Assembly: GCA_016286385.1 (NCBI GenBank)
Contig: JAEESO010000002.1
Location: 62,001 to 126,000, forward strand
Direction: 5' to 3'
DNA from: Bacteroidales bacterium
GTDB lineage: Bacteria; Bacteroidota; Bacteroidia; Bacteroidales; UBA932
Length of the DNA stretch: 64,000 nucleotides
This document shows, in pieces, positions 24,940 through 34,603 of the stretch (position 1 is its first letter; each line of letters begins with the position of its first letter). Below the pieces are notes generated by a model. The model searched no databases. It was not told where the DNA came from and was given only the letters and a program-made list of their open reading frames with translations. A program made the position numbers and the translations under genes.

Positions 24940-27900
24940 TTAGAAGGTTATATTAAGACCAAACATAAACTTGCGGGTGTTGGGGTAGGTGCCAAAGTCT
25001 ACGCCCATACCGCTGGTGGCAGAGGCCGATACTTCCGGATCCAGGCCGATATACTTGGTGAAGACGAAGAAGTCGTCCAGAGAGGCGAACACGCGGATGC
25101 GTTGAACCTTGAATTTGCCGGTGAAATCTCCGGGGAGGGTATAGCCAAGCTGGATTTGCTTGATCTTGAAGAAGGATGCGTCAAAGACGTTGGCGTCGGA
25201 GATGATGTAGTTGTTCATGATTGAACTGTTGATGGCAGGTGAAGCGTATTTTGCCTCCCTGTTATCAGGAGTCCAGCGGTTGTCGAAAATCTCCTTGAAA
25301 TTATAATTGAAAGTGCCGGGGTTGAGGCCGTTGAACACCTTGTTGCCTACGCTTCCCGCGCCGAACACCATGAAGTCAAGGCCCTTCCATGCTGCCGACA
25401 GGGTTATGCCGAAGGTTAGGTCGGGAATGGCGGAGCCAAGGTAGGTGCGGTCTGCGGCAGTGATGGCGCCGTCTCCGTTGATGTCCTCAAATTCAGGATT
25501 ACCGTTGAGGAAGAAGATGTCCTTTACCTTGTATCCGTAGAAATACCATACAGGATATCCTACCTCGAAAGCAGTAATATGCTCCATTGTGAGAATGCCG
25601 ATATCACTGTATATCCTGTTGTCGGCAATGTTGGGATCCAGATATGTAACGCGGTTATTCAGAGTGGCAAGGTTGGCGTTGATGCCATAACTGAAATCCC
25701 CGATTGTGTCCTTCCATCCAAGGTCGAATTCAAAGCCGGTGTTGAGAACGTTTCCGGCGTTGATGGGGGCGGCATTATTGCCCACCTCAAGCGGGAGTTG
25801 GCTGCCGGTAACTATCAGGTCTTTGGTTTCCTTGCGGTACCAGTCGGTGGAAAAAGTAAGGCGGCCGTCAAGAAGCACCAGGTCAAGGCCAAGGTCAAGC
25901 TGCTCCGATGTTTCCCAGGTGAGTTTGGGGTTTTCCACCTGGCCGGGGGCGCCGGAAATCACGTATGTGGGCGTGGCGCCGTAGGGATAGCCCTGGGCTG
26001 TCTGGATAATGGCATTGGAATAGATGTAATTGCCAAGATTGCTGATGGAGCCGTTCTGTCCCCAGGAGGCGCGCAGTTTTCCGGATTGCATCCAGCCAAG
26101 TTTGGGGAAGAATTCCTCGTTGGTGAAGTTCCAGCCGGCGCTCACACCCGGAAAATAACCCCAGCGGTTGGCTGCCGGGAGGATGGAAGTGTCGGCGGCA
26201 TCGGCCCTGAATATGCCCTGGATGTAGTATCGGCCCTTATAGTTGTATCCAAGGCGGGCATAGTAGGAGAGGTTACGGTTGAAGGTCCTTTTACCCTGTG
26301 CATTCTTTGCGGCATCGCCGGCGGCGAATGAAATGTCGGCAAAGAGGGGATCGTCCTTCATCACGTTGGATGCGCCGGAAAGCAGATAGGTAAGGTCGTT
26401 CTGGCTGAAGGACATTCCAGCCAGTGCGTCTACTGTGTGAGCATCGGCAAAGGTCCTGTGGTAAGAGGCATAATTCTCCCACTGATAGTACATCGTGGTG
26501 GAGTTGGTTCGGGAAACGGGATTATTCTCCAGGTTCATAGACATATTTGAAGCGACATACCTGTTCTGGTAGTAGTAAGTATGGGCATTGGAGAACCGGT
26601 ATCCCACTTTTGATGTAAGCGTGAGGCCTTCCAGCGGAGTAAGTTCCACGAATGTAGTGCCGATGAGATTGAACCCGTAACTGGAAATATTATTCATACG
26701 TATGGAGACCTGGGGCTGAGGATATCCTCCGACTACGCTGAAATAATCTCCGTTGGCATCCCTGAACATAGGATATCCGGCCGCCAGGTAATTCTTCATG
26801 GCGTCAGGAAGATTGTCCGGGGAATAGGTGACGGGAATCATAGGGCTTCCCATAAGGGCGCCGTTGAGGGCGCTGGAGTAGATGTTGCTCTGGCCTCCGC
26901 CGTCCACAAAGGAGGAGACGTCGTATTTCTCAATTGTATTGTTTGTGCCGATACGGAGCCAGTCCTTAATCCTGTAAGTGGCGTTCACTGTACCGGAGAG
27001 GCGTTTGTAAGTGTCCCTGTCGCCAATTATGATACCGTTTTCGTCATAATAGTTAAGGGAAGCGAAGATGGCGCCGCGGTCGTTTCCACCCTGGAAACTG
27101 AGGGTGTGTTTCTGGAGATGTCCGGTTCCAAAAGTTCCCTTCATCCAGTCAGTGTTCCTTTGCCCGTCCCAGATTCCGTTGTCAATGAAATTTGTGCGGA
27201 TATATGTGTCGTCGTAAATGGGGTTGCGCTCTTTCATCACCATTATCTCTTCCTGGGAGTTGATGAGTTTGGGAGTACGGCCAAGCGCCATAATGGAATA
27301 CTGCATATCATAGGAGATGGTGCCCTTGCCTTTCTTTCCGCTCTTGGTGGTTACCAGAACAACGCCGTTACCTGCCTGGGCGCCATAAATGGCTGCCGAT
27401 GCTGCGTCCTTCAAGATTTCTATGGACTCGATGGTGCTGGGGTCTACGGATTCAAGGCTGCTGAGCCTAAGGCCGTCCACAACGTACAGAGGGTCTGACG
27501 TTCCGTTTGAGGAGAAACCTCTCACGCGGATTACCGGTGTGGAACCTGGCTTAGCCGACGTGGTGACCAGCTGGACGCCGGAGGTTTTTCCCTGCAGGCC
27601 GCCTTCTACACTGGAAATGGCCCTGTTCTGGAGGTCTTCCGACTTTACGCTGGATATTGCGCCGGTTATGTCGCTCTTTTTCTGGACGCCGTATCCTACT
27701 ACAACGGTTTCTTCCAGCATCAGGAGGTCTTCAGTCAGGACCACGTCAATTTGAGGGCGTGTTGCCGTGATTTCCTGGGTGGTATAGCCTATGGATTCGA
27801 AAACCAGTATACTGCCGGAAGGGACGGCGATGGAGTATCGGCCGTCCATATCCGTAGCCACGCCATTTGTGGTGCCTTTCTGCATTACGCCAACGCCGGC

Positions 27901-28017
27901 TACCGGACCCATATTGTCCGACACCGTGCCGCTGACGGTGATTTTTTCCTGCGCCATAGCGCCGGTGAATCCGGCGATGATGACTGCAAGGCTGATGATC
28001 AGTTTTTTGAGTTTCAT
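24940..28017 (-). CDS. susC: SusC/RagA-family TonB-dependent transporter
   Basis: 1025 residues. A signal peptide (residues 1-22) precedes a carboxypeptidase-regulatory-like domain (ITVSGTVSDNMGPVAGVGV, residues 25-105). A TonB-box-like VVVGYGVQKK and plug domain follow (IRVRGFSSNGTSDPLYVVDG, IEILKDAASAAIYGAQAGNGVVLVTTKSGKKG), then a 22-strand barrel ending in LNITF with a terminal Phe. It imports oligosaccharides across the outer membrane using ExbB/ExbD/TonB energy. The divergent regulator gene lies 187 bp away. There is no extra STN domain, so no anti-sigma signalling is expected. Confidence 0.97.
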   Translation of the reverse strand: MKLKKLIISLAVIIAGFTGAMAQEKITVSGTVSDNMGPVAGVGVMQKGTTNGVATDMDGRYSIAVPSGSILVFESIGYTTQEITATRPQIDVVLTEDLLMLEETVVVGYGVQKKSDITGAISSVKSEDLQNRAISSVEGGLQGKTSGVQLVTTSAKPGSTPVIRVRGFSSNGTSDPLYVVDGLRLSSLESVDPSTIESIEILKDAASAAIYGAQAGNGVVLVTTKSGKKGKGTISYDMQYSIMALGRTPKLINSQEEIMVMKERNPIYDDTYIRTNFIDNGIWDGQRNTDWMKGTFGTGHLQKHTLSFQGGNDRGAIFASLNYYDENGIIIGDRDTYKRLSGTVNATYRIKDWLRIGTNNTIEKYDVSSFVDGGGQSNIYSSALNGALMGSPMIPVTYSPDNLPDAMKNYLAAGYPMFRDANGDYFSVVGGYPQPQVSIRMNNISSYGFNLIGTTFVELTPLEGLTLTSKVGYRFSNAHTYYYQNRYVASNMSMNLENNPVSRTNSTTMYYQWENYASYHRTFADAHTVDALAGMSFSQNDLTYLLSGASNVMKDDPLFADISFAAGDAAKNAQGKRTFNRNLSYYARLGYNYKGRYYIQGIFRADAADTSILPAANRWGYFPGVSAGWNFTNEEFFPKLGWMQSGKLRASWGQNGSISNLGNYIYSNAIIQTAQGYPYGATPTYVISGAPGQVENPKLTWETSEQLDLGLDLVLLDGRLTFSTDWYRKETKDLIVTGSQLPLEVGNNAAPINAGNVLNTGFEFDLGWKDTIGDFSYGINANLATLNNRVTYLDPNIADNRIYSDIGILTMEHITAFEVGYPVWYFYGYKVKDIFFLNGNPEFEDINGDGAITAADRTYLGSAIPDLTFGITLSAAWKGLDFMVFGAGSVGNKVFNGLNPGTFNYNFKEIFDNRWTPDNREAKYASPAINSSIMNNYIISDANVFDASFFKIKQIQLGYTLPGDFTGKFKVQRIRVFASLDDFFVFTKYIGLDPEVSASATSGMGVDFGTYPNTRKFMFGLNITF

Positions 28018-28081
28018 AGAATGGGTTAGTTATTGTTATTCGTTAAAAGTTGTTGTCTTCAAGCCAGAAGAATTAGTTCTG

Positions 28082-28089
28082 TAAAGATA
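28082..28089 (-). promoter_or_regulatory. Possible susC promoter -7 element
   Basis: TATCTTTA on the minus strand differs from TAnnTTTG at one base. It lies 64 bp upstream of the susC ATG, leaving a leader of about 60 nt as is common for susC genes. A weak match to consensus would suit an activated promoter. Confidence 0.4.
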
Positions 28090-28154
28090 GGCATATAAAG
28101 TCCTCCATAATTACTTCAAAAAACAAATATTTTTATCAGAGTCTAAAAGTGCGC

Positions 28155-28184
28155 TTGGAATCTAAATTATATTGGCTACATTTG
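28155..28184 (+). promoter_or_regulatory. Predicted promoter of the AraC-type regulator
   Basis: TTG at 28155-28157 and TACATTTG at 28177-28184 with a 19-bp spacer match the Bacteroidota consensus. The ATG is 20 bp downstream of the -7 element. Confidence 0.65.
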
Positions 28185-28204
28185 CTATGAGATAAAGTTG
28201 TTTT

Positions 28205-31030
28205 ATGAGATATTTATCGGTGATGATACTGCCTGTCGTTCTTGGAACGGCTTTGGCGTGCAGAATGCAGGGGGATATGCCTCGGGCTAAGGATGTTGTA
28301 GTCTCTGAACATATTTCCAATCAGAATGTGCTGGCTTTCGAGGAAGACGCCTCCGGCCATATCTGGATAGGTACGGCACGCGGGCTCAACAAGTATGACT
28401 CCCGCGTTTTCCATCAATATTTCAATCTTGACGACAAAATCGGCCTTCCGGACAATCACGTAAATGACCTTTTACGCGATTCCGCGGGAAGGCTCTGGAT
28501 TGCTACTTCCGGCGGCGCGTGTCTCATTACCCGTCAGGGAGAGTTCCAGCGGGTAGATTCCGATAACCCCGGGGCATACCTCAGGCAGGTTTTGGAACTT
28601 CCAGACGGCCGTATCCTTTTTGGAACCCCTAATTCCCTTGGATTATATAATGAGGAAACGGGAAAGATAGATCTTGTGCTTGGCGGCCTTACTATGTCTT
28701 CCTTCACGCTGGCCCAGGATGGATGCCTATGGTGCACGGAATTCGAAAGGATAAGCCGTATAAACACCGCTGGATTTGAAATAGAGAAATCCATTCCCAG
28801 CCCTTTCAAGGTCTATCACAGTTGTGTTATGCCGGATTCCACGCTGTGGATGTCCGGAATAGGCAATCTGGCTGTCCTTGACACCCTGTCTATGGAATTC
28901 AGACCTCTCCCCAGGGAGGTTAGTTCCAATTCCAGGATAATGAAGGCCGATGTAGACCTGTTTCTCCTGTGCCGTGACTCTACGCTCCTTATCAATACAA
29001 CCAACGACGGAATCTTCCTGTATGACCAGCCTGGTGCCCGCCTTATCTATCAGGACAGTCCGGCCTTCCCCTACAAAGTGCCTGAGGGCAGGATTAATTC
29101 CCTGTTTGAAGATTCGGCCTCCAACCTTTGGATCGGGATTGAGGACGGTGGATTCAGCGTGAGCCGCCACCTTTCTCCGGGTGCATACGCAAAAGATGCC
29201 CTGGAAGACATCCTGAAGGGAAAATCTGTCACCTGCCTATGCCCGCAGGACGCCCATAGTTTCTGGGCAGGTACCGCGATGGGGGAGTTGTATTACTGCA
29301 ATCTTGAGAACCTTGACATACGCCAAATCCCCACGTCCGGCTTGGTGGACGACCCTAAGGGGTATATGCAGATCAACTCTGTTCTCTCTGACTCCAGGGG
29401 CGATGTATGGCTCCTACTGTCCAGTAAATGGAGGGCGCTCCGCTGCCGTTTTGACGGGAAAGCGCTCAAGGTGCTCCAGTCATTAGAGATGATAGACCCG
29501 GTGAGCATTGCGGAAGATGTGAACGGGGATGTCTGGATTGGCACCCTTTCAGGGGAAGTTTACCGTTACAGGGACGGAGCCGTCTCGCTGGCATCATCTG
29601 CCGGAGCGGAATATAATTCCACTTATTGCTTATTGCCGCTTACGGGCGGCGGCGTGCTGCTTGGAAAACTCAACTATCCGCTCTCCGTACTTGGAAGGCC
29701 GGACGGGAAAGTCCCCGGCTATCTGCGTAAATCGGCCCTTGACAGTTGCCTCACCAGAGCCGGATTTTATCCTACAGCCCTTCTGGAAGATTCCCGCGGA
29801 GACCTTTGGATAGGTACCATCAAGAACGGCTTGATGCGTTTTGTCTCAAGCGAAAACAGGATGGAGAAGATAGGCGGGCTCTCCTGCTCGGACGTATCCG
29901 CCATGCGGGAAGACCTTAACGGAAACATCTGGATAAGTACCCTTTATGGCCTTTGCCGATACAACAGGGAAAGCGGGCAGGTGTCCTCTTTCTTTGAATC
30001 GGACGGCCTTGGCGGCAGCCAGTTCAATGCGGGATCTTCCTGTTCCCTGCCGGATGGTACTCTGGTTTTTGGTGGAACGCACGGGCTCAGTATCATCTCT
30101 TCCGGGGAAGAAGTGACGCAGTCTAATCCTCCACTGGTTTTCGAGGACCTCAAAGTATTCGGCTCCATAGTGTCGCCAGGAATCGGCCAACCCATCACGG
30201 AGGCCCTGGAGTACAAGCCGGAGATTACTCTCCCCGCCAGGATGAATGGCTTTGGTATCAGTTTTTCCGCCCTGGATTATTCCGGGAGGTCACACATCGC
30301 ATACTCTTATATGCTGGATGGATATGACCGCTACTGGGTAGATGCCGGAAGGGGTAATGAGGCATATTATAGTAATGTGTCTCCGGGCCGATATACCTTC
30401 CGCCTTAAGGCTGTAGACAAGACAAGCGGGGAAGTCGTGGCTTCTGACAGCCTCAGGGTCCACATCCTTCCGTTCCCCTGGCTGAGCCCCTGGGCAATTC
30501 TTGCCTATATCCTTCTGGTATCGGCAATCATTGCCTTAGCAATCAGGGCCCGCCGTAGATTCAAGCAGGTGAGGATGGAGAAGGAGCAGGCCGAGGAAGA
30601 CAGGATTTTCCTCCTTAATATGGTTCAGGATTACCAGAAGAAGGAGCGCGTGCGCCGTTCTGTGGGCCCTTCCCCCGATGATGACAGCCAGGCCGACGAC
30701 GGCCTGAATGCAACTGACAGGGCCTTCCTCAATGACCTTGTGGCCATAATGAAGGATAATATCACAAGCCCGGAACTGGATATTGACAGTATCATTGCCA
30801 AACTGAAGATATCCCGTGCAAAATTCTTCTATAAGGTGAAAAGACTCACCGGAGAGACCCCGGGCTCCTTCTTCCGGATATTCAAACTCAACCGTGCCGC
30901 AGCACTCCTGAAGGAAGGGAAATACAATATCTCTGAGATTACGGACCGCACCGGATTCAGTAGTGTCTCCCACTTCTCCACGTCCTTCAAAAAGCGCTAC
31001 GGAGTGTCTCCTAAAGAGTATAAGGGATAA
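28205..31030 (+). CDS. Membrane-bound propeller/AraC regulator lacking histidine kinase and receiver domains
   Basis: 941 residues. A signal or lipobox-like N-terminus (LGTALAC) leads into about 600 residues of two-component-regulator propeller repeats (IWIGTARGLNKYD, LWIATSGGACLI, LWIGIEDGGF, LWIGTIKNGLMRF). A Y_Y_Y-like beta domain follows, then one transmembrane helix at about 760-781, a basic linker and an AraC-type double helix-turn-helix at about 840-941 (ISRAKFFYKVKRLTGETPG, ISEITDRTGFSSVSHFSTSFKKRYGVSPKEY). Ordinary hybrid regulators of this class have kinase and receiver domains between helix and HTH; here only about 55 residues separate them. It faces the susC operon and very likely controls it. 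Confidence 0.92.
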   Translation: MRYLSVMILPVVLGTALACRMQGDMPRAKDVVVSEHISNQNVLAFEEDASGHIWIGTARGLNKYDSRVFHQYFNLDDKIGLPDNHVNDLLRDSAGRLWIATSGGACLITRQGEFQRVDSDNPGAYLRQVLELPDGRILFGTPNSLGLYNEETGKIDLVLGGLTMSSFTLAQDGCLWCTEFERISRINTAGFEIEKSIPSPFKVYHSCVMPDSTLWMSGIGNLAVLDTLSMEFRPLPREVSSNSRIMKADVDLFLLCRDSTLLINTTNDGIFLYDQPGARLIYQDSPAFPYKVPEGRINSLFEDSASNLWIGIEDGGFSVSRHLSPGAYAKDALEDILKGKSVTCLCPQDAHSFWAGTAMGELYYCNLENLDIRQIPTSGLVDDPKGYMQINSVLSDSRGDVWLLLSSKWRALRCRFDGKALKVLQSLEMIDPVSIAEDVNGDVWIGTLSGEVYRYRDGAVSLASSAGAEYNSTYCLLPLTGGGVLLGKLNYPLSVLGRPDGKVPGYLRKSALDSCLTRAGFYPTALLEDSRGDLWIGTIKNGLMRFVSSENRMEKIGGLSCSDVSAMREDLNGNIWISTLYGLCRYNRESGQVSSFFESDGLGGSQFNAGSSCSLPDGTLVFGGTHGLSIISSGEEVTQSNPPLVFEDLKVFGSIVSPGIGQPITEALEYKPEITLPARMNGFGISFSALDYSGRSHIAYSYMLDGYDRYWVDAGRGNEAYYSNVSPGRYTFRLKAVDKTSGEVVASDSLRVHILPFPWLSPWAILAYILLVSAIIALAIRARRRFKQVRMEKEQAEEDRIFLLNMVQDYQKKERVRRSVGPSPDDDSQADDGLNATDRAFLNDLVAIMKDNITSPELDIDSIIAKLKISRAKFFYKVKRLTGETPGSFFRIFKLNRAAALLKEGKYNISEITDRTGFSSVSHFSTSFKKRYGVSPKEYKG

Positions 31031-31032
31031 AA

Positions 31033-31057
31033 AAGACCGGTCCAAGTGGCCGGTCTT
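31033..31057 (-). terminator. Bidirectional rho-independent terminator
   Basis: AAGACCGG and CCGGTCTT form a perfect 8-bp stem with a 9-nt loop. On the minus strand it is followed by a run of T, ideal for the converging lipoprotein gene. It sits 3 bp after the regulator stop and 21 bp after the lipoprotein stop. Confidence 0.85.
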
Positions 31058-31078
31058 CTCATCTTTATGTAATTCGGA

Positions 31079-31657
31079 TTATTTTGCCTTTGCGGTGTCT
31101 GCCCAAGAGGGTTTTGAAGCCTTCTTGAAGTGGACGGTGCAAGTGTAGACGAACTTCACGCCTGCATAACTGGGATCAAGCATGCCGGCATCCATCATAA
31201 CTCTTCCGGAGTTTGTGATTTCGGAGGATGAAGCCATAGCGATGACTTCCTGAGTTCCTTCGGCAGGGTAGTCGGTAACGAGGGTGAAAGTGTCACCTTC
31301 AACCTTCATTTCATCCTTGGTGTAATAGAATTCGGCGTCGGCCTGGTTGTGATACTTATAACGGTAATATTTGTCACCTTCCTTCACGATGTTGTAGAAG
31401 TCCTGGTTGCCGATGTCGTTAATTCCCTTGTCCTTGTCTCCCCAGCCCTTGTATCCCTGGGTCCAGGCATTGAAGGAGGTATTGTTTTTCTCATCGGCCT
31501 CAGTCATATAGAAGGCGAAATCCATTGTGGTTCCTTCCCACCAGCCCAGCATCATACCCTGGGCGCTCTTGTCTTCCTGGGAGGCGTTGCCTTTCTGGCA
31601 GGAGATAGTCATAGCCGCTGCGGCTACGATTGCAATAATAGTAAAGACTTTCTTCAT
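31079..31657 (-). CDS. Hypothetical lipoprotein
   Basis: 192 residues with a lipoprotein signal ending at MTISC (Cys20). The mature part is acidic and aromatic-rich, with beta-type segments such as YYRYKYHNQADAEFYY, DTFTLVTDYP and VKFVYTCTVHF. No known family was recognised. It has its own promoter (CAAAAATA at 31709-31716 on the reverse strand) and a strong terminator, so it is monocistronic. It lies between the sus regulator and a serine hydrolase with no obvious functional link. Confidence 0.75.
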   Translation of the reverse strand: MKKVFTIIAIVAAAAMTISCQKGNASQEDKSAQGMMLGWWEGTTMDFAFYMTEADEKNNTSFNAWTQGYKGWGDKDKGINDIGNQDFYNIVKEGDKYYRYKYHNQADAEFYYTKDEMKVEGDTFTLVTDYPAEGTQEVIAMASSSEITNSGRVMMDAGMLDPSYAGVKFVYTCTVHFKKASKPSWADTAKAK

Positions 31658-31708
31658 GATTTAAAAAGGTTAATATTGGTTATGTTAAAATGTCTCTTGT
31701 TGTGGAGG

Positions 31709-31716
31709 CAAAAATA
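31709..31716 (-). promoter_or_regulatory. Predicted -7 element of the lipoprotein gene
   Basis: TATTTTTG on the minus strand fits TAnnTTTG and lies about 51 bp upstream of the ATG at 31657. Confidence 0.45.
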
Positions 31717-31832
31717 GATAAAAAGTTACATCTATTTTTTTACCATAGTATAATTATTTTTGTCAGAATCTCAATTGCTTTTCATTCTTGCAGAAGACCC
31801 AGATTATCGCTAAACTTGTAAAAACAAATCTT

Positions 31833-32939
31833 ATGAGATATCGTCTTTCCGTATTCTTTGTTGCTGCAGCGTTTTTTGCAGCCTGTAATGCCCCTTCTCC
31901 AAAAGACCTTCCCCGTGCCCAGGCCTCTCCGGAACTTGAGGCTGGCTTTTCCGAGATGATGGACAGCGTGGTTGCCTCATTCTCCGACATGACCAATTGG
32001 CAGAGGATAGTCAACCTTCACAGTATAATGATAGTGAAGGACGGCAAGGTGGTCAAGGAGAAGTACTTTGGAGAGTGGACCCCGGACAAGCCCCACTCAA
32101 TGTTCTCTGTCAGCAAAACCTTCACCGCCGCGGCCGTGGGAATTGCAATACATGAAGGCAGGATGGCCCTCACAGACAAGGTGGCCGATTATTTTCCTGA
32201 AAAGCAGGTTGAAGGAAATCCCTGCGACGCCACAGTTGAGGACCTCCTTATGATGGCCGGCGGTCACGAGACTGACCCCACGCTGGAGGTCCTGGAGATG
32301 GATATCAATGCGCGTTCTTCTTATATTAAAGAAGGTGCAGAGATTGCCGATACCTTCTTTAAATATCCCTTTGTCTGCAAACCGGGGGAACTTTTTGTGT
32401 ACAACTCCGCGGGTACTTACCTGCTGTCTGCCATTGTTACCATAGTCACCGGGGAGAGTGTCCTTGATTATCTCACTACCCGCCTGTTTGAGCCCCTTGG
32501 AATAGAGAAGCCTGTCTGGGAGGCCGATAAATACGGCATCACGGCTGGCGGCTGGGGCCTTGAGCTCAAGACAGAGGATATGGCAAAGATGGGCCAGCTC
32601 CTGCTCCAGAAGGGAAAGTGGGGCCGGAAGCAACTGATTCCCGCCAAATGGGTGGAAGCGATGTCTGAAAAACACATTGACTGCGCCCCCGCCCAAGTCA
32701 GGATAGAGGACTCTGAACGCGTGACCGGAGTTCCCGATGCCCAAAACGACTGGCGGCAGGGCTACGGCTATCAAGTTTGGCGTTGCAAGACGCCTGGCTG
32801 CTACAGGGCCGATGGCGCCGGCGGACAGTACATCCTGGTGCTTCCTCCCAAAAACGCAGTTGTCGTCATGACATCCTGGACCGGTAATCTCCAGCGTGAA
32901 CTGGACTTTGTGTGGGAATATATCTACCCTAATTTATAG
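31833..32939 (+). CDS. Serine hydrolase, beta-lactamase class C/PBP4-like lipoprotein
   Basis: 368 residues from the ATG at 31833, chosen because it begins a lipoprotein signal (VAAAFFAAC, Cys18). The SxxK motif is SVSK at residues 92-95. A YxN-type motif follows in FVYNSAGTYLL, and a GAGGQYI near the C-terminus takes the place of KTG/HxG. Such proteins act as esterases, D-amino-acid peptidases or peptidoglycan-related hydrolases; true beta-lactamase activity is not implied. It is surface-anchored by the lipid and converges on the next esterase gene, overlapping by six bases. Confidence 0.92.
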   Translation: MRYRLSVFFVAAAFFAACNAPSPKDLPRAQASPELEAGFSEMMDSVVASFSDMTNWQRIVNLHSIMIVKDGKVVKEKYFGEWTPDKPHSMFSVSKTFTAAAVGIAIHEGRMALTDKVADYFPEKQVEGNPCDATVEDLLMMAGGHETDPTLEVLEMDINARSSYIKEGAEIADTFFKYPFVCKPGELFVYNSAGTYLLSAIVTIVTGESVLDYLTTRLFEPLGIEKPVWEADKYGITAGGWGLELKTEDMAKMGQLLLQKGKWGRKQLIPAKWVEAMSEKHIDCAPAQVRIEDSERVTGVPDAQNDWRQGYGYQVWRCKTPGCYRADGAGGQYILVLPPKNAVVVMTSWTGNLQRELDFVWEYIYPNL

Positions 32940-34553
32940 GCCTTTATAGATAGACTCTCCCGTCTTGGGGTCACGGGCCCAGAGCTTGAAGAATTCCCAC
33001 ATCTCCCTGGCGCCGGGGACAAAGTTCCAATGGCCGAAGTTCTCTACGGCAACGGTTCTGATGACCGGCTGGCCGTTTGCGTTGAGGAAATCCCCAACTT
33101 CCATCGCGTGGTTCTTTGAGGTTTCTATACTGCGAAGGTCCTTCTGGGTTCCGGGGCCTTCCACGGGAATGCCATTAAGCACCTGATACAGGTTCCAGGC
33201 GCCCCAGATGAGAGGACCATAGGGGACTACTTCATCGGCAGTACCTGTGATTGAGAAGTATGGCATCTGGACCTTTACGGCCTTTTGTGCGGCCTGAGCC
33301 TTGAGGGACGCGGGGTTCATGAATGGGAAGCCTAGGAAGAACTCATCATTGAATAATCCTCCGGAATGGGCCCCCACAGCGGCAAAGAGATGGCTCTTAG
33401 TTATGCCGATAGCCGTTGCCGTGAATCCTCCGGCCGATAATCCTTCGGCATATATGCGTGAAGGATCCAGCTGGGGATATTTTTTCAAAAGTTCAAGCAC
33501 AACAGCCTCTATGCCGTGGTCTCCCATATAATCATAGAGGCCACTCTTGCCCTGCCACTCAAGCTCTGCTACCATGAATCCCTCCTGGGCGCCAAGTTCC
33601 GGGAATCCGGAAGTCTCAGCCTGGGTGCGGGGGTCGTTGTTGTGGCCGTGAAGGAGGATTACAAGCGGTATGGAGTGATTGGGGGCATCCTTCATCGAGG
33701 CGGGCACATACTCATACCACAGGTACTTTTCTTCCTTTCCGTTGTATTTGAAAAGGGACTTCTCTACCATGATCTGTTCCAGGCCCAGGCGCTCCCAGAC
33801 TGGATAGGGCTCTAGCTCGTAGTCTCCGTACTGGCCAAGAAGGCCGCCCATATAGCCGGTGTGGCCAAGGTTGGAGCAGCGGTAGTTCCTGGAAAGAAGA
33901 CGTTCCCAGGCGTCGGCCACGATTTCTCCGAGACTTGCTTTCTCCGTATTTACGATAACTTGAAGAAGGGGCTCTTCCTTTGCCTTTTCCTTATTCCTTG
34001 CAATATAGGCCTTGGCTACCTTTTTGGCCTGTTTTCCGGCTATGTAGGCAGGGACTGTGGCTGTGCCCTCAATCTTTTTGGCGGGTTTTCCGTCTATACT
34101 CAGGATATCGGCTACCTCGGATGCAACGGGGGCGATGCACTCGTTGACAAATGTGGCGCCCTTGCCGATACCAACAACCTTGAGGTTTGTGAATACGCGT
34201 ATTTTCTCAAAGAGGGACTTGTACACCTGAAAGTCTTCTTTTGCACTATAGTCCTTGCCGTTTACGGGTGAGAAGACCACTACCATCATTCCAACGTAGT
34301 CCTTGAGGGTGCTGTTAAGGCCCATCCGGTCCACAAGGGTTTCCGCTTCCCCGGCCGTGCAGGGGCCGTCGGCCCAGATGAACCATACTGGCTGCATATA
34401 GGGAAAGCGGCCGGTGTAATCTGCCAATGAGGAGTTGTAATACAGTTTGATATTGTCCGGCAGTGGCATTGCCGGATTGGGGGTGAACTTGATCTGGGCC
34501 TGAAGGCAGAGGGATGCTGCCAGAAAGGCCGCCAGAGCCAGGATTTTTTTCAT
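32934..34553 (-). CDS. Secreted alpha/beta-hydrolase (PHB-depolymerase/CE1-like esterase)
   Basis: 539 residues with a signal peptide ending near LQAQ (residue 20). The C-terminal half is an alpha/beta hydrolase: IPLVILLHGHNNDPRT (oxyanion region), a nucleophile elbow GLSAGG in RIYAEGLSAGGFTATAIG, then YFSITGTADEVVPYG and ENFGHWNF, which could supply Asp and His. The N-terminal 280 residues include a repeat-like region of unclear fold. Related enzymes are feruloyl or acetyl-xylan esterases and polyester depolymerases, so a role in trimming plant glycans is possible. A divergent esterase lies 50 bp upstream. Confidence 0.85.
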   Translation of the reverse strand: MKKILALAAFLAASLCLQAQIKFTPNPAMPLPDNIKLYYNSSLADYTGRFPYMQPVWFIWADGPCTAGEAETLVDRMGLNSTLKDYVGMMVVVFSPVNGKDYSAKEDFQVYKSLFEKIRVFTNLKVVGIGKGATFVNECIAPVASEVADILSIDGKPAKKIEGTATVPAYIAGKQAKKVAKAYIARNKEKAKEEPLLQVIVNTEKASLGEIVADAWERLLSRNYRCSNLGHTGYMGGLLGQYGDYELEPYPVWERLGLEQIMVEKSLFKYNGKEEKYLWYEYVPASMKDAPNHSIPLVILLHGHNNDPRTQAETSGFPELGAQEGFMVAELEWQGKSGLYDYMGDHGIEAVVLELLKKYPQLDPSRIYAEGLSAGGFTATAIGITKSHLFAAVGAHSGGLFNDEFFLGFPFMNPASLKAQAAQKAVKVQMPYFSITGTADEVVPYGPLIWGAWNLYQVLNGIPVEGPGTQKDLRSIETSKNHAMEVGDFLNANGQPVIRTVAVENFGHWNFVPGAREMWEFFKLWARDPKTGESIYKGL

Positions 34554-34591
34554 TTAGGCGTAATTTTTTAACAAAGAAAGCCATTTTTGGT

Positions 34592-34599
34592 TATTTTTG
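34592..34599 (+). promoter_or_regulatory. Predicted -7 element of the type B carboxylesterase gene
   Basis: TATTTTTG ends 4 bp before the ATG at 34604, placing the predicted start of transcription at or just inside the start codon (leaderless). Confidence 0.5.
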
Positions 34600-34603
34600 C
34601 AAT

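Noticed and set aside
28018..28204. Riboswitch or ECF-sigma signal ahead of susC
   Set aside because: The gap shows only promoter-like elements for the two divergent genes; no conserved riboswitch core or anti-sigma gene is visible.
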